Source of the DNA: Mycobacterium cookii
GTDB lineage: Bacteria > Actinomycetota > Actinomycetes > Mycobacteriales > Mycobacteriaceae
Direction of reading: 5' to 3'
Length of the DNA: 64,000 nucleotides
Assembly (NCBI RefSeq): GCF_010727945.1
Contig: NZ_AP022569.1
Span: 3,472,001-3,536,000, forward strand
How positions within the stretch are numbered: position 1 is the stretch's first letter; each line of letters begins with the position of its first letter. The notes below the pieces were generated by a model. It saw nothing but the letters and a program-made list of their open reading frames with translations. It was not told where the DNA came from and searched no databases. Shown piece after piece: positions 46,875-56,288 of the stretch. Both the position numbers and the translations under genes were made by a program.

Positions 46875-47435
46875 TCAGATCGCTTGATGCCCAGGCGGTG
46901 TGGTGTTCTCGTCGACACCCACTCGTCGCACCCGCGGCCCGAGATCCGGATGGCTCAGCAGCGAGTCCACCAACGAGACCGGCCCTCCGACACAGGACCA
47001 GGTGTCGTCCCACAGCGTGGAGACCAACCAGGATCGGTCCGTCGGGAACATCAGGTCCGGTAGCAGGCGCCAGCTGGCGGCATGCTCGGGTCCGGCCAGC
47101 ACCAATACGTACGGCCAACCCGGGTACAGGCGCACTCTGGGCGCCTCGGGGAAAACGATGTCGCTGCCGCCGGTTTCGAGGTATCCCAGCCACCACCGCT
47201 GCGAAGACCCGCTCCTTCGAAGCAACGAGATCAACGCGTGATCGTGGCGCTCTTGCTCTGAGGGGTTTTCGGGCAGGACGACGGTTGCGTAGTCGTCGAA
47301 GACGGGTGGAATGCCCGAGGTGATCGTCGTCCCTACCGAGGTACCTGCATCGATCCACGCGACGTCCGCTGCCGCGCCGATTTGCCAGTCGCGGCCATCC
47401 CGGGAGACCCAGTTCACCGGAACAGCATCAACCAC
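46875..47435 (-). CDS. Conserved protein of unknown function
   Basis: A 186-residue soluble protein with a GTG start. Recognisable blocks are TTITSGIPPVFDDYATVVLPE near residue 40, SQRWWLGYLETGGSDIVFP, and SWLVSTLWDDTWSCVGGP near residue 140. The WDDTW..VGG segment and FDDYATV suggest a conserved mycobacterial or actinobacterial family of unknown role. It overlaps no neighbour and sits beside a cutinase gene on the same strand. Confidence 0.75.
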   Translation of the reverse strand: MVDAVPVNWVSRDGRDWQIGAAADVAWIDAGTSVGTTITSGIPPVFDDYATVVLPENPSEQERHDHALISLLRRSGSSQRWWLGYLETGGSDIVFPEAPRVRLYPGWPYVLVLAGPEHAASWRLLPDLMFPTDRSWLVSTLWDDTWSCVGGPVSLVDSLLSHPDLGPRVRRVGVDENTTPPGHQAI

Positions 47436-47450
47436 GAGCGTGTGGCGGTC

Positions 47451-48245
47451 TCAGCCCGCCGCCTGGTCGGGGCCGACCACGGCCGCAGCCTGCAGCACCG
47501 GCGCCGCAGGAGCTGTGACGCCCAGCTGGTGTGCGACGAAGTCCGCTGCCTGCCCGGCCATTCCGTTGACTTTGTATGACGAGTGGGCGCCGCGATCCGT
47601 GCCACCGGGGAAGCAGACCGGGTCACCGGCCGCGCACAGCTGAAGGGTCTTTGCGCCGTAGAGCGGTCCGATGCTGATCGGGGGTGCATTGTGATCGGCG
47701 AGACCGAGGAACCATTCGTCGGGCGTTCCGAATAGGACCACTGCCGCGACGTGCGAGGCGACGGCCGGGGGCATCGGCCCGGAAATGCTTGCGGGAAGGG
47801 CGAATCCGGCGGGCACCGAGCTTGCGGTCGTGTAGCCGGCCACGGCGGCGCCCTGTGAATAGCCGCCCAACACGATCTTGGTCGCCGGGCAATTCGCCGC
47901 GATCGACTGAATCCTGTTGCTCGCGTCGGCGATTCCGTCGGTGGCGCGACCGAAGTCGAGCGATGCCGGGTAGTCGACCCCGTAGACGTCGACGGACTTG
48001 CCTTGCAGCCTGGGGTTGAGCGCGTCGACGAAAGCCTGGCCCGTCGCGCCGACACCGGGCGCTTCCAGGGTGCCGCGGGCGAATACGACCTCAACGTTGG
48101 CGCATGAGTCGCCTGCCGCATTCGCTGAGGCGGCTGGAACAAGACCGCCGGTGAAGAATGCGGCCAGAGCGAACGTGGCGACGATCGTGGACCGGGTGAC
48201 CCGGCTCATCAGGGTGCCCCGTCGGGCTACCGGCGGTCTGCTCAT
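47451..48245 (-). CDS. Secreted cutinase-family esterase (copy 1)
   Basis: A 264-residue exported serine esterase. The signal peptide runs to about ASANAAGD. The cutinase core starts CANVEVVFARGTLEAPGVG, the nucleophile is in GGYSQGAA near residue 125, the Asp in CAAGDPVCFPGG, and the His in RGAHSSY. Extra C-terminal residues are Ala-rich. GGGGAG precedes the ATG at 48245. A close paralog lies 1.5 kb away, both converging on or flanking a nitroreductase. Confidence 0.9.
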   Translation of the reverse strand: MSRPPVARRGTLMSRVTRSTIVATFALAAFFTGGLVPAASANAAGDSCANVEVVFARGTLEAPGVGATGQAFVDALNPRLQGKSVDVYGVDYPASLDFGRATDGIADASNRIQSIAANCPATKIVLGGYSQGAAVAGYTTASSVPAGFALPASISGPMPPAVASHVAAVVLFGTPDEWFLGLADHNAPPISIGPLYGAKTLQLCAAGDPVCFPGGTDRGAHSSYKVNGMAGQAADFVAHQLGVTAPAAPVLQAAAVVGPDQAAG

Positions 48246-48373
48246 GACGTGACTCCCCGTCCTCGTTCTGTTGCGTTCGCTGTACTGCCAGCTACAAGTG
48301 GCAGGGATACCCCGCGATTCCGGGGCGGCCGAGTGATCTACGCCACCTCGTCCCATGCGGCACTCTGGTGAGC

Positions 48374-49039
48374 ATGGAACTCTACGACGTGATGCGATCG
48401 ACGCCCGCGGTCCGTCAATTCACCCACGGACCACTTCCCGACGACGTCGTCGGCCGAATTCTGGACAATGCCCGCTTCGCGCCGTCCGGCGGCAACAGGC
48501 AAGGTACCCGGGTGGTGATCGTACGCGATGCGGATTCGCGGGCAGCACTGGCGGAACTGGCGTTACCGGCCGCACGCCGCTACGCCGCGCAAGTCGCCAA
48601 CGGCGAATCACCGTGGAATCCTCTGCAGCCGCCCGGCGTGGACGCGTCGACGATCGCGGCAACGGAGCCGCCCGAGCAGATGTCGGCGCCGTTCCGCGAC
48701 GCCCCGGTGGTGCTGGTGTTCTGTGTGGATCTGGCGGTGGTCGCCGCGGTGGACCAGGACCTCGACCGCGTCGCGGTGACGCCGGGGGCGTCCGTTTATC
48801 CGCTCGTGTGGAACGTGTTGCTAGCGGCCCGCAATGAAGGGTTCGGCGGGGTGTTGACGACCATGGCGGTCGCCGAGGAACCGCGCGTCAAAAGCCTTCT
48901 GGGAATTCCCGATTCGTATGCGGTGGCCGCAGTGGTCCCGCTCGGCGAGCCGGCACGCCGGGTCACCAAACTGCGTCGCCGGCCCCTCGCCGAGCTTGCC
49001 GTTCGGGAGCGTTTCGACGGACCTGCGTTCGGCGCCTGA
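48374..49039 (+). CDS. Nitroreductase-family FMN oxidoreductase
   Basis: A 221-residue nitroreductase-fold protein with the FMN-binding N-terminus RSTPAVRQFTHGPLPDDVVGRILDNARFAPSGGNRQ and the C-terminal segment GFGGVLTTM followed by LLGIPDSYAVAAVVPLGEP. A GTG 6 bp upstream of the ATG is an alternative start. It lies between the cutinase genes and is transcribed the other way, so there is no evident operon partner. Confidence 0.88.
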   Translation: MELYDVMRSTPAVRQFTHGPLPDDVVGRILDNARFAPSGGNRQGTRVVIVRDADSRAALAELALPAARRYAAQVANGESPWNPLQPPGVDASTIAATEPPEQMSAPFRDAPVVLVFCVDLAVVAAVDQDLDRVAVTPGASVYPLVWNVLLAARNEGFGGVLTTMAVAEEPRVKSLLGIPDSYAVAAVVPLGEPARRVTKLRRRPLAELAVRERFDGPAFGA

Positions 49040-49040
49040 G

Positions 49041-49769
49041 TCAGCGCCCGACCGCTTTCGCAGCGAAGTCCGCTGCCTGATCCGTCATGCCGTTGGACTT
49101 GTATGCGCTGTGTGCGGCGCGGCTGAACCCGCCGCCGCTGGTGCAGACGGGATCTTGGGGCGCACACAGGTCGATGGTCTTGCTGACATACCTGGGCCCG
49201 ATGTTGATCGGCGGAGCGTTGTGGTCCACCAGGTTGAGGAAGCCACTCGAGGGCTTCCCGAACAGGGTGACAGCGGCGACGTGGTTGGCGACATTCGCCG
49301 GCAACGGTCCGGTGATGCCGGCCGGCAAGTCGTAGCCTGGCGGGACGCTGTCGGCGGTGATGTAGGCCGCGATCGCAGCACCCTGCGAGTAGCCGCCGAC
49401 GACGATCTTGGTCGCGGGGCAGGTATTGACGATGCCGAGGACTCTGTTGGCCGCGTCAGCCACGCCCGCGCCCGCTTGGTTGAAGTCGAGCGAAGCCGGA
49501 TAGTCGACCGGATAAATCGCGGCGGGGGTGTTGCCCAAGCGGCCGTTGAGGGCGTCGGTGAAGGCCTGTCCGGTGGCGCCGACACCCGGCGGCTCGAGGG
49601 TGCCACGGGCGAAGATGACCGCGACGTCGGGGCACGGTTCGCCGTCGGCGGCACCGCCGACCGCGGAAGTCGAAACCAGAGAGCCCGCGAGCAGCAGGCA
49701 TGTCATCAGCAGTTTCAGCAGTGCCCGTATCCCGGCACGGACCATTGGACGGGTGCTCTGCGTCGGCAT
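49041..49769 (-). CDS. Secreted cutinase-family esterase (copy 2)
   Basis: A 242-residue exported serine esterase paralogous to the one at 47451. The signal peptide ends near AVGGAADG. Core blocks are CPDVAVIFARGTLEPPGVG, GGYSQGAAIAAY (nucleophile), CAPQDPVCTSGGG (acid) and RAAHSAY (His). It lacks the Ala-rich C-terminal tail of copy 1. It ends 1 bp after the convergent nitroreductase stop. Confidence 0.9.
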   Translation of the reverse strand: MPTQSTRPMVRAGIRALLKLLMTCLLLAGSLVSTSAVGGAADGEPCPDVAVIFARGTLEPPGVGATGQAFTDALNGRLGNTPAAIYPVDYPASLDFNQAGAGVADAANRVLGIVNTCPATKIVVGGYSQGAAIAAYITADSVPPGYDLPAGITGPLPANVANHVAAVTLFGKPSSGFLNLVDHNAPPINIGPRYVSKTIDLCAPQDPVCTSGGGFSRAAHSAYKSNGMTDQAADFAAKAVGR

Positions 49770-49850
49770 AAGAGACAGATTAGGGCTCTAACACCGCGGA
49801 CGCAGCGCAGGGCCTTGCCGGCCACGAATCGGGCCGCGGGTCCGTGATAA

Positions 49851-49867
49851 ACTTAATTAGGCTAAGT
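49851..49867. promoter_or_regulatory. Dyad upstream of methyltransferase gene
   Basis: ACTTA (49851-49855) and TAAGT (49863-49867) form a dyad around TTAGGCTAA, which matches the core of the IdeR consensus but not its flanks. It is 30 bp before the methyltransferase ATG. Confidence 0.3.
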
Positions 49868-49896
49868 AAGTCTTGGGGTAACGGAGGTTCAGGCTG

Positions 49897-50796
49897 ATGA
49901 CTCGTTCGGATAACGACACCTGGGATCTGGCGTCAAGTGTCGGCGCGACCGCTACCGCGGTCGCCGCGTCACGAGCGATCGCATCGCAGAATCCGGATGC
50001 CCTGCTGAACGATCCGTGGGCGGATCCGCTTGTCCGCGCGGTCGGCATCGACACTTTCGTGAAGTTGATCGACGCCGAGGCCGGACAGCCTGACGACCCG
50101 CTGCCGAATCGTCGTGCGATGAGGGAGCAGATCGCCGTGCGTACCCGCTTCTTCGACGACTTCTTCGTGCACGCGGCCGAGTCGGGCATCCGGCAGGCCG
50201 TGATTCTGGCGTCAGGTTTGGACACCCGGGCTTACCGGCTGCCCTGGGGAGCCGAGACGGTCGTCTACGAGATCGACCAGCCTCAGGTGATCGCATTCAA
50301 GACGCGGACTCTGGCGGACCTGGGTGCTGAACCCACGGCCCAACGGCGAACGGTGGCAATCGATTTGCGCGACGACTGGCCGACGGCACTGCTCGCGGCC
50401 GGATTCGACACCCGGCAGCCGACGGCTTGGAGCGCCGAGGGTCTGCTCGTCTACCTGCCACCGGAAGCGCAGGACCGTCTCTTCGACAACGTTGCGGCCC
50501 TGTCAGCGCCGGGCAGCCGGATCGCGACCGAACACATGGACATGCGCGACGTTCCGCCGGATTGGGCCGAGCGACTCACCGAGCGGTCGAGACGCATCGG
50601 CTCCGACATCAACCTCGCCGAGCTGTTCTACACCGGTGACCGTAATACCGCCGCCGACTACCTCGGGGCGCGCGGTTGGCGCGTCAACACGCAAACCACC
50701 GCAGAGGTATACGCCGCCAACGGATTCGAGCCGCCCGACGACGAGTTGGCCGCCTTCGGCAGCGGCTCGGGCTACCTGACGGCGACCTTGACGTAG
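49897..50796 (+). CDS. SAM-dependent methyltransferase, LCM/TIGR00027 family
   Basis: A 299-residue member of the expanded mycobacterial leucine-carboxyl-methyltransferase-like family. The N-terminal family signature is [21 protein letters not shown] with [12 protein letters not shown], the SAM motif region is [17 protein letters not shown], and [15 protein letters not shown] follows. The methyl acceptor is unknown for this family. GGAGG lies before the ATG. It abuts the stop of a convergent hypothetical gene. Confidence 0.9.
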   Translation: MTRSDNDTWDLASSVGATATAVAASRAIASQNPDALLNDPWADPLVRAVGIDTFVKLIDAEAGQPDDPLPNRRAMREQIAVRTRFFDDFFVHAAESGIRQAVILASGLDTRAYRLPWGAETVVYEIDQPQVIAFKTRTLADLGAEPTAQRRTVAIDLRDDWPTALLAAGFDTRQPTAWSAEGLLVYLPPEAQDRLFDNVAALSAPGSRIATEHMDMRDVPPDWAERLTERSRRIGSDINLAELFYTGDRNTAADYLGARGWRVNTQTTAEVYAANGFEPPDDELAAFGSGSGYLTATLT

Positions 50797-51093
50797 CTAG
50801 TGGCGCAGCGTGCCGAGTCCGTGCTCGACCTGAAGTGCTTTGAGCGCCACCGCCGCCGTCTCGTAGCCTTTGACGACGCCCTCCAATCGGGCCGGCGAGC
50901 CGTCGAAACACGCCCAGTCGAATACCGATTGGCAGACATGGTCGGCGAGGCTGCGTAAGACGCCATCGCGCGGAGGGTTGTCGATGACCTTGATCGCCGC
51001 CGTGCACAGCGAGCCTTTGTCGACGTCGTCACTGCGCAGTGCCCGGTGGACCAGCGACATCAGGTCGCGGGCGTGAGCGCCCTCGAAATCCAT
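50797..51093 (-). CDS. Small conserved protein of unknown function
   Basis: A 98-residue soluble helical protein (MDFEGAHARDLMSLVHRALRSDDVDKG) with three Cys. The pattern is mycobacterial in style but has no assigned family. AAGGAG lies 5 bp before the ATG. It ends flush with the convergent methyltransferase gene. Confidence 0.7.
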   Translation of the reverse strand: MDFEGAHARDLMSLVHRALRSDDVDKGSLCTAAIKVIDNPPRDGVLRSLADHVCQSVFDWACFDGSPARLEGVVKGYETAAVALKALQVEHGLGTLRH

Positions 51094-51276
51094 AGAACTC
51101 CTTGCCGGTCATCGCTTTTGGGTCCCGCACCGCCACAGCGACGAAAGACCGCGATCGTCGAGTCGTAAAGGTAGCCCAGCAACGGGCACATACCGGCCAC
51201 GGGCAGGTAACAGAGCGACATCGGAGTTCGAGAGCGGTCCGGTGCAGGAATGCGGGCGCATCGGCCGCGCTGAGGA

Positions 51277-51846
51277 CTATTGACTCGCAACAATTTTCGC
51301 GACCTGCTCGGCGACCGCCGCGCGGATGTCGGCGTCGTCGAGGTCTTGCAGTCCGAAGGCGACCCGCAGCGTAGGGCCGAGCAGCGCCCACCCGACTTGA
51401 AGCGCCATCCCGTGGGCTGCCAGTAGTCGCGCCGTCCGCTCGTCGCTGTGATCGGCCCGCACCACATCCAGGAACGCTTCCATGCCGGGAAAGCGCTGCT
51501 GGAGTTCTTCGACGGCGAATCCATCGAGTGTCGAGCGCACCATGACCCGCGCTTGCAGCTCGTAGGCGGTTTCCAATTGCTCCGGCGGGGCACCGGACTC
51601 GCGAAGCGCCGCGGTCGAGTCGGCCAGATGTTGCAACGTCGCGGCCAGGAGCTGGTGCTTGCTCCCGAAGTGGCGATGTAGCAGGCCATGATTCACGCCG
51701 GCTCGGGCCGCGACCTCGCGGATGGACGTCGCGGCCGGGCCCTTCTCGGCGAACAGCTCGCTCGCCGCCTCCAGGACGGCTGCGATCACCTCGTCCTTCC
51801 CCATTGGTTTCGACGTGCTCGTAACCGTTGCGCCCGGTGTAGTCAT
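51277..51846 (-). CDS. TetR-family regulator
   Basis: A 189-residue regulator with helix-turn-helix ATSIREVAARAGVNHGLLHRHFGSKHQLLAATL. It is divergent from a TauD-type dioxygenase gene with 70 bp between starts, and a dyad lies there, so it probably represses both. Ligand unknown. Confidence 0.9.
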   Translation of the reverse strand: MTTPGATVTSTSKPMGKDEVIAAVLEAASELFAEKGPAATSIREVAARAGVNHGLLHRHFGSKHQLLAATLQHLADSTAALRESGAPPEQLETAYELQARVMVRSTLDGFAVEELQQRFPGMEAFLDVVRADHSDERTARLLAAHGMALQVGWALLGPTLRVAFGLQDLDDADIRAAVAEQVAKIVASQ

Positions 51847-51871
51847 GTGTGTACAGTAGCGGATATCCGTG

Positions 51872-51891
51872 GTGTAGACAGTTGCCTACAC
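51872..51891. promoter_or_regulatory. Candidate TetR operator
   Basis: GTGTAG (51872-51877) and CTACAC (51886-51891) form a 6-bp-arm dyad with an 8-bp spacer, midway between the divergent TetR and dioxygenase starts. Confidence 0.55.
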
Positions 51892-51916
51892 TCGACAACG
51901 ACAACAAGGAGTAGCA

Positions 51917-52849
51917 GTGACCAACGAGTTCCGCGTGGTGAAGCTGGGCGAGAACATCGGCGCGCGCATCGACGGAGTGCGACTCGGTGAGCTCGACACC
52001 GAGACGGCGGCCGCGATCAACACCGCCGTGAACACCCACAAGGTGGTATTCATCCGCGGCCAGCAGCATCTCGACGACGAATCCCACTACGCCCTCGCCG
52101 AAAGCCTGGGTGTGCCCACGACTCCGCACCCGACGCTGAAGTTCGACGGCAGCAAGGTGATGCGTCTCGAGTCCATCGCGGGTGGCGGAGCCAACCAGTG
52201 GCACACCGACGTCACCTTCGTCGATCGTCCGCCGAAAGCGTCCATCCTGCGCGCTGTCGAGTTGCCGGCCTACGGCGGCACGACGACCTGGGCGTCCACG
52301 GTGGCCGCGTACCAGCAGCTCCCACAGCCCCTACAGCAGCTTGCCGATGGCTTGTGGGCGATGCACAACAACGCCTTCGACTATGCGCAGGTCGACCCCG
52401 CCAAGCTGGCTGCGATCGAGGCCAACCCCGAAGCGATGGCTAAGCACGCCAACGAATTTCACTCCACCCACTACGAGACGCACCATCCGGTCGTGCGGGT
52501 GCACCCGGAGACCGGTGAGCGGGCACTGCTGCTGGGCAACTTCGTCAAGGCCATCCTGGGCGTCAACGGGGCCGAGTCGCGCGCGTTGTTCCAGATCTTC
52601 CAAGACCGGATCACCTGGCTGGAGAACACGATTCGGTGGAACTGGGAGCTCGGCGATGTCGCGATCTGGGACAACCGCGCGACGCAACACTACGCGGTAT
52701 CGGACTACGGCAAGCAACGTCGCGCTATGCACCGGATCACCCTTGCGGGTGACATTCCGGTGAGTGTGCACGGTGAACACAGCCGGAGCGTGTCCGGGGA
52801 CGCCAGCGACTACTCGATTGTGGATACGCCGAAACCGCTGGTCGCCTAG
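51917..52849 (+). CDS. TauD/TfdA Fe(II)/2-oxoglutarate dioxygenase
   Basis: A 310-residue dioxygenase resembling taurine dioxygenase and alkyl-sulfatase Rv3406. The iron ligands are in NQWHTDVTF near residue 95 and a late His in [12 protein letters not shown] near residue 258; the 2-oxoglutarate Arg is in [11 protein letters not shown]. It probably releases sulfite or sulfate from an organosulfur compound. The GTG start follows AAGGAG. Control by the divergent TetR is likely. Confidence 0.88.
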   Translation: MTNEFRVVKLGENIGARIDGVRLGELDTETAAAINTAVNTHKVVFIRGQQHLDDESHYALAESLGVPTTPHPTLKFDGSKVMRLESIAGGGANQWHTDVTFVDRPPKASILRAVELPAYGGTTTWASTVAAYQQLPQPLQQLADGLWAMHNNAFDYAQVDPAKLAAIEANPEAMAKHANEFHSTHYETHHPVVRVHPETGERALLLGNFVKAILGVNGAESRALFQIFQDRITWLENTIRWNWELGDVAIWDNRATQHYAVSDYGKQRRAMHRITLAGDIPVSVHGEHSRSVSGDASDYSIVDTPKPLVA

Positions 52850-53347
52850 TCAGCGCCGGCGGCGTTTGATTCGCGCTTCCGTTTGAGCCAGCGGGACGAC
52901 GTGACCGTGGGCGCACTGGACCTGCGAAACGATGGCCGCGCCGCATCCGTCGGCGTGAATCAGGTCCAGCCGCTTGGTGTCGCCCTGTAGCAGCAGCCCG
53001 AACTCGATCAGGCTGACGATCACGGGGAAGAGCTCGCGGCCACGCCCGGTCAGCACGTACTCGTAGCGAGTCCGCTGGCCGGGCGTCTTGTAGGGCTGCT
53101 TGGTCAAGATGCCGGCTTCGACGAGTTGTTTGAGTCGTATCGCCGCCATCTGTTCGGTGATACCGGCCAGGCGGGCCAGATCTTCGAAGCGCCTTGTACC
53201 GTAAAACGCTTCGCGAAGGAGCAGCAACGCGGAATGGGTTCCGATGTCTTCGAGTGCGCGTTCGATCGGGCACCATTCGTGGGTGAGCGACCGATCACCG
53301 TCCGTCGAGCGCCCGTGCAGCGTCATAACATCGGATGTCGCGGTCAT
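52850..53347 (-). CDS. HxlR-type winged-helix regulator
   Basis: A 165-residue HxlR/MarR-like regulator. The core is CPIERALEDIGTHSALLLLREAFYGTRRFEDLARLAGITEQMAAIRLKQLVEAGIL, with the conserved Cys at its start. A C-terminal CGAAIVSQVQCAHGH extension could bind metal. It abuts the dioxygenase stop on the other strand and is divergent from an SDR gene it may control. Confidence 0.88.
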   Translation of the reverse strand: MTATSDVMTLHGRSTDGDRSLTHEWCPIERALEDIGTHSALLLLREAFYGTRRFEDLARLAGITEQMAAIRLKQLVEAGILTKQPYKTPGQRTRYEYVLTGRGRELFPVIVSLIEFGLLLQGDTKRLDLIHADGCGAAIVSQVQCAHGHVVPLAQTEARIKRRRR

Positions 53348-53439
53348 GTTCGTCAGAATAACCCCGTTAACTAAACCAATGCCCAGTTGGCTCTGTCGGA
53401 GAATATCGACGATCTGCGCGACGTCACCAGGAGGCCGCG

Positions 53440-54201
53440 ATGGGACTGCTTGACCACAAGACCGCCGTCGTGACCGGCGCCAATTCCGGTATCGGACTGG
53501 CCACCGCCGAGCGCTTCATCGCTGAAGGGGCCGAGCAGGTGTTCATCACCGGTCGACGGCAAGCCGAACTTGATTCCGCTGCCGCACGATTGGGTCCACG
53601 CGCCGTCGCCGTGCGAGGCGACGTGGGCATACCGGGTGACCTCGACCGGCTCTACGCCGAGGTGGCCGCAGCCGGCCGGGGCCTGGACACCGTCGTCGCC
53701 AACGCCGGCTCGACCAGGGTCGCGCGGCTCGGCGAGATCACCGACGACGACCTCGACGCGCTGCTGACCACCAACGTCAAGGGTGTGGTGTACACGGTGC
53801 AGAAGGCGCTCTCGCTGCTCAACGACGGCGCCTCGATCGTTCTGATCGGCTCCTCCACCGCCGACCGTGGTCGCCCGGGGCTGAGTATCTACGCCGCAAC
53901 CAAAGCCGCCGTGCGTTCGCTCGCACGGGCGTGGGCCAACGAACTGGCCGACCGCAACATCCGGGTCAACGTCGTCGTCGCCGGATCCACCGCCACCCCG
54001 GGCAGCGACAAGCTCGCTGCGCAAACCGATCCCAATGCCTCGATCGAAGATTTCCGCGCCGGGCGCACCGCGACCATACCGCTGGGCCGCTTCGCTGATC
54101 CTCGCGAAATCGCCGCCGCCGCAGTGTTTTTCGCGAGCGGCCTATCCAGCTTCAGCACCGGATCCACCGTCGATGCCGACGGTGGATTCAATCAGGTCTG
54201 A
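53440..54201 (+). CDS. Short-chain dehydrogenase/reductase
   Basis: A 253-residue classical SDR. The cofactor loop is VVTGANSGIGLATAERF, NAG is in VVANAGSTRV, the catalytic Ser is in IGSSTADRG, and the Y-x-x-x-K is YAATKAAVRS. The substrate is unknown. It is divergent from an HxlR regulator with 92 bp between starts, a common arrangement for aldehyde- or quinone-responsive SDRs. Confidence 0.9.
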   Translation: MGLLDHKTAVVTGANSGIGLATAERFIAEGAEQVFITGRRQAELDSAAARLGPRAVAVRGDVGIPGDLDRLYAEVAAAGRGLDTVVANAGSTRVARLGEITDDDLDALLTTNVKGVVYTVQKALSLLNDGASIVLIGSSTADRGRPGLSIYAATKAAVRSLARAWANELADRNIRVNVVVAGSTATPGSDKLAAQTDPNASIEDFRAGRTATIPLGRFADPREIAAAAVFFASGLSSFSTGSTVDADGGFNQV

Positions 54202-54205
54202 TCGA

Positions 54206-55093
54206 CTAGTTCTTGACCAGCGTGAACTGTCCGACCTCGGAGATGTTGCGCTGGAAGAAGTCTGAGCACCCGAGCAGGTAACGCATGTAGCGGTCGTAGA
54301 CCTCCTGCGAGGTGACCGCGATGGCTTCCTCGCGAGCGGCTTCCAGCTTCTGCGCCCAGGTGTCGAGGGTGCGGACATAGTGCGGGGTGATCTTCTGCAG
54401 TTCTTCCACCGAAAAGCCGGCATTCCGCGAATATTCGACGACGTCTTCATCGGACGGCACCGCGCCGCCGGGGAAGATCTCCGCGGCGATGAACCGCATG
54501 AACCGGAGGTCGCTCATGGTGATCGGAATGCCCATCTCCGGCCAGCGCTTCAGCGGGTGCCCCATGATCGTCTGCAAAACCATCCGGCCGTCGCTCGGCA
54601 TGACGCGGTAGCAGGTGTCGAAGAATGCCTTGTAGCGCGATTTGGGGAACGCCTCGAACGCTTCGATGCTGACGATGCGGTCGACGGGCTCGTCGAACTC
54701 CTCCCAGCCGAGCAGCCGCACCTGACGGGAGCGGTCGGTGTCGACCTGGTCGAGTATCTGCTGGCCCAGAGCGCGCTGGTTCTTGCTCAGCGTCAGCCCG
54801 ACGACGTTCACGTCGTACTTTTCGATGGCGCGCTTCATCACCGAGGCCCAGCCGCAGCCGACGTCGAGCAGCGTCATCCCAGGCTGCAGGCCCAGTTTGC
54901 CGAGCGCGAGGTCGATCTTGGCGATCTGGGCCTCTTCGAGCGTCATGTCGTCGCGTTCGTAGTACGCGGAGCTGTAGGTGCGCGTCGGATCCTGAAACAG
55001 CCCGAAGAATTCGTTGGAGAGGTCGTAGTGGGCTTGGACGTCTTCGTAAGCCGGCCGCAGTTGCGTCGAGTCGCCCGACCCGTTGTCCGCCAT
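54206..55093 (-). CDS. Cyclopropane-fatty-acyl-synthase-family methyltransferase (copy 1)
   Basis: A 295-residue mycolic-acid-modifying methyltransferase of the CmaA/UmaA/MmaA family. The SAM loop is LLDVGCGWASVMKRAIEKYDVNVVGLTLSKNQ, and HYDLSNEFFGLFQDP is the usual N-terminus. The active-site segment reads SIEAFEAFPKS rather than EHFG, as in UmaA-type members. The ATG at 55093 has AAAGG upstream. A second paralog lies 87 bp upstream on the same strand. Whether it makes cyclopropanes, methyl branches or oxygenates cannot be decided. Confidence 0.9.
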   Translation of the reverse strand: MADNGSGDSTQLRPAYEDVQAHYDLSNEFFGLFQDPTRTYSSAYYERDDMTLEEAQIAKIDLALGKLGLQPGMTLLDVGCGWASVMKRAIEKYDVNVVGLTLSKNQRALGQQILDQVDTDRSRQVRLLGWEEFDEPVDRIVSIEAFEAFPKSRYKAFFDTCYRVMPSDGRMVLQTIMGHPLKRWPEMGIPITMSDLRFMRFIAAEIFPGGAVPSDEDVVEYSRNAGFSVEELQKITPHYVRTLDTWAQKLEAAREEAIAVTSQEVYDRYMRYLLGCSDFFQRNISEVGQFTLVKN

Positions 55094-55180
55094 CAAAATT
55101 GACCTTTCGGGTCGCTCTGTCCGTGTCGCCAGAGTGGATCTGTTGTACACGAACTTTATAACGCAGTCACTCAGATTCAG

Positions 55181-56125
55181 CTAAGCGGGCGCCTTCTCGC
55201 AGGTGAACTGGCAGACATCGGTGTAACCGTCACGGAACAGATCGGCGCAACCGGTGAGGTAGCGCAGGAATCGCTCGTAAATCTCCTCGGACGTGACCGC
55301 GATCGCCTCGTCCTTCTTCGACTCCAGATTGCTCGCCCAGGTGTCCAGGGTCCGGGCGTAATGCGGGCGCAGCTTCTGTTTCAGCGTCACCGAGTAGCCG
55401 GCCTTGACCGCGGCGTCTTCGACTTGGGCGGCCAGCGGCAGACGACCGCCGGGATAGATCTCGTCCATGATGAATTTGATGAACCGCACCGTCGACATTT
55501 TCAGTGGCAGCTGACGCTCTTTGATCTCCTCGTCGCTCGGAATGATGATCGTGTGCAGCATCATCACCCCGTCTTCGGGCATCAAGTTGAACGTCTTCTT
55601 GAAGTAGTCGTCGTACTTGTTGAAGCCGAAATGTTCGAAAGCACCGATCGAAACCACCCGGTCGACCGGCTCGTCGAACTCCTCCCAGGGCTGCAGACGC
55701 ACTTCCATGTTGCGCTTGCTGGTCGAATTCGCGAACCAGTGGTCTTCGATGTGCTGCTTCTGATTTTCCGACAACGTGAGCCCGATGACGTTGACGTCGT
55801 ATTTCTCGACCGCGCGCATGATCGTGGAGCCCCAGCCACAGCCGATGTCGAGCAGCGTCATGCCGGGCTTCAGGCCGAGCTTGCCGAGCGACAGGTCGAC
55901 TTTGGCCCGCTGCGCCTCTTCCAGCGTCATGTCGTCGCGCTCGAAGTACGCGCAGCTGTAGGTCTGGGACGGGTCCTGCCACAACCGGAAGAAATCGTTG
56001 GAGATGTCGTAGTGGAACTGCACTTCTTTCTTGTCCGAACCACGCGTTTGCGCCGCGGACTTGGACAGCCACTTGGACTCGGCGGTAGGTGTCGAGGTGG
56101 GCGTTGCGCCTGAGGTGTTACTCAC
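55181..56125 (-). CDS. Cyclopropane-fatty-acyl-synthase-family methyltransferase (copy 2)
   Basis: A 314-residue paralog of the preceding gene with a 35-residue Ser/Thr-rich N-terminal extension. The SAM loop is [32 protein letters not shown] and the active-site segment is [19 protein letters not shown], matching classical mycolate cyclopropane synthases. The GTG start has AGGAACG upstream. Family knowledge points to cis-cyclopropanation or related methyl transfer on meromycolates. Confidence 0.92.
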   Translation of the reverse strand: MSNTSGATPTSTPTAESKWLSKSAAQTRGSDKKEVQFHYDISNDFFRLWQDPSQTYSCAYFERDDMTLEEAQRAKVDLSLGKLGLKPGMTLLDIGCGWGSTIMRAVEKYDVNVIGLTLSENQKQHIEDHWFANSTSKRNMEVRLQPWEEFDEPVDRVVSIGAFEHFGFNKYDDYFKKTFNLMPEDGVMMLHTIIIPSDEEIKERQLPLKMSTVRFIKFIMDEIYPGGRLPLAAQVEDAAVKAGYSVTLKQKLRPHYARTLDTWASNLESKKDEAIAVTSEEIYERFLRYLTGCADLFRDGYTDVCQFTCEKAPA

Positions 56126-56288
56126 TGTTCGTTCCTAACGATGTCTGAATGAGGACCAGCGTAGTTGTGACGGGCGGGCTATCGCGCCATCTGGTGATTC
56201 GGTGCCGTGCGCGTCGCGGATTGAGGTTGCTTGCACAGGCAATTTGCCGGGTACCCGCCTCCAAGCACGCGTAAGCGAGGAACATGTT

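Noticed and set aside
47451..49769. Cutinase pair as a mobile duplication
   Set aside because: The two copies have diverged clearly in signal peptide and C-terminus, and no flanking repeats or transposase are present.
49857..49865. Full IdeR iron box before the methyltransferase gene
   Set aside because: Only the 9-bp core TTAGGCTAA matches; both flanks disagree with the consensus, so it is kept only as a weak dyad.
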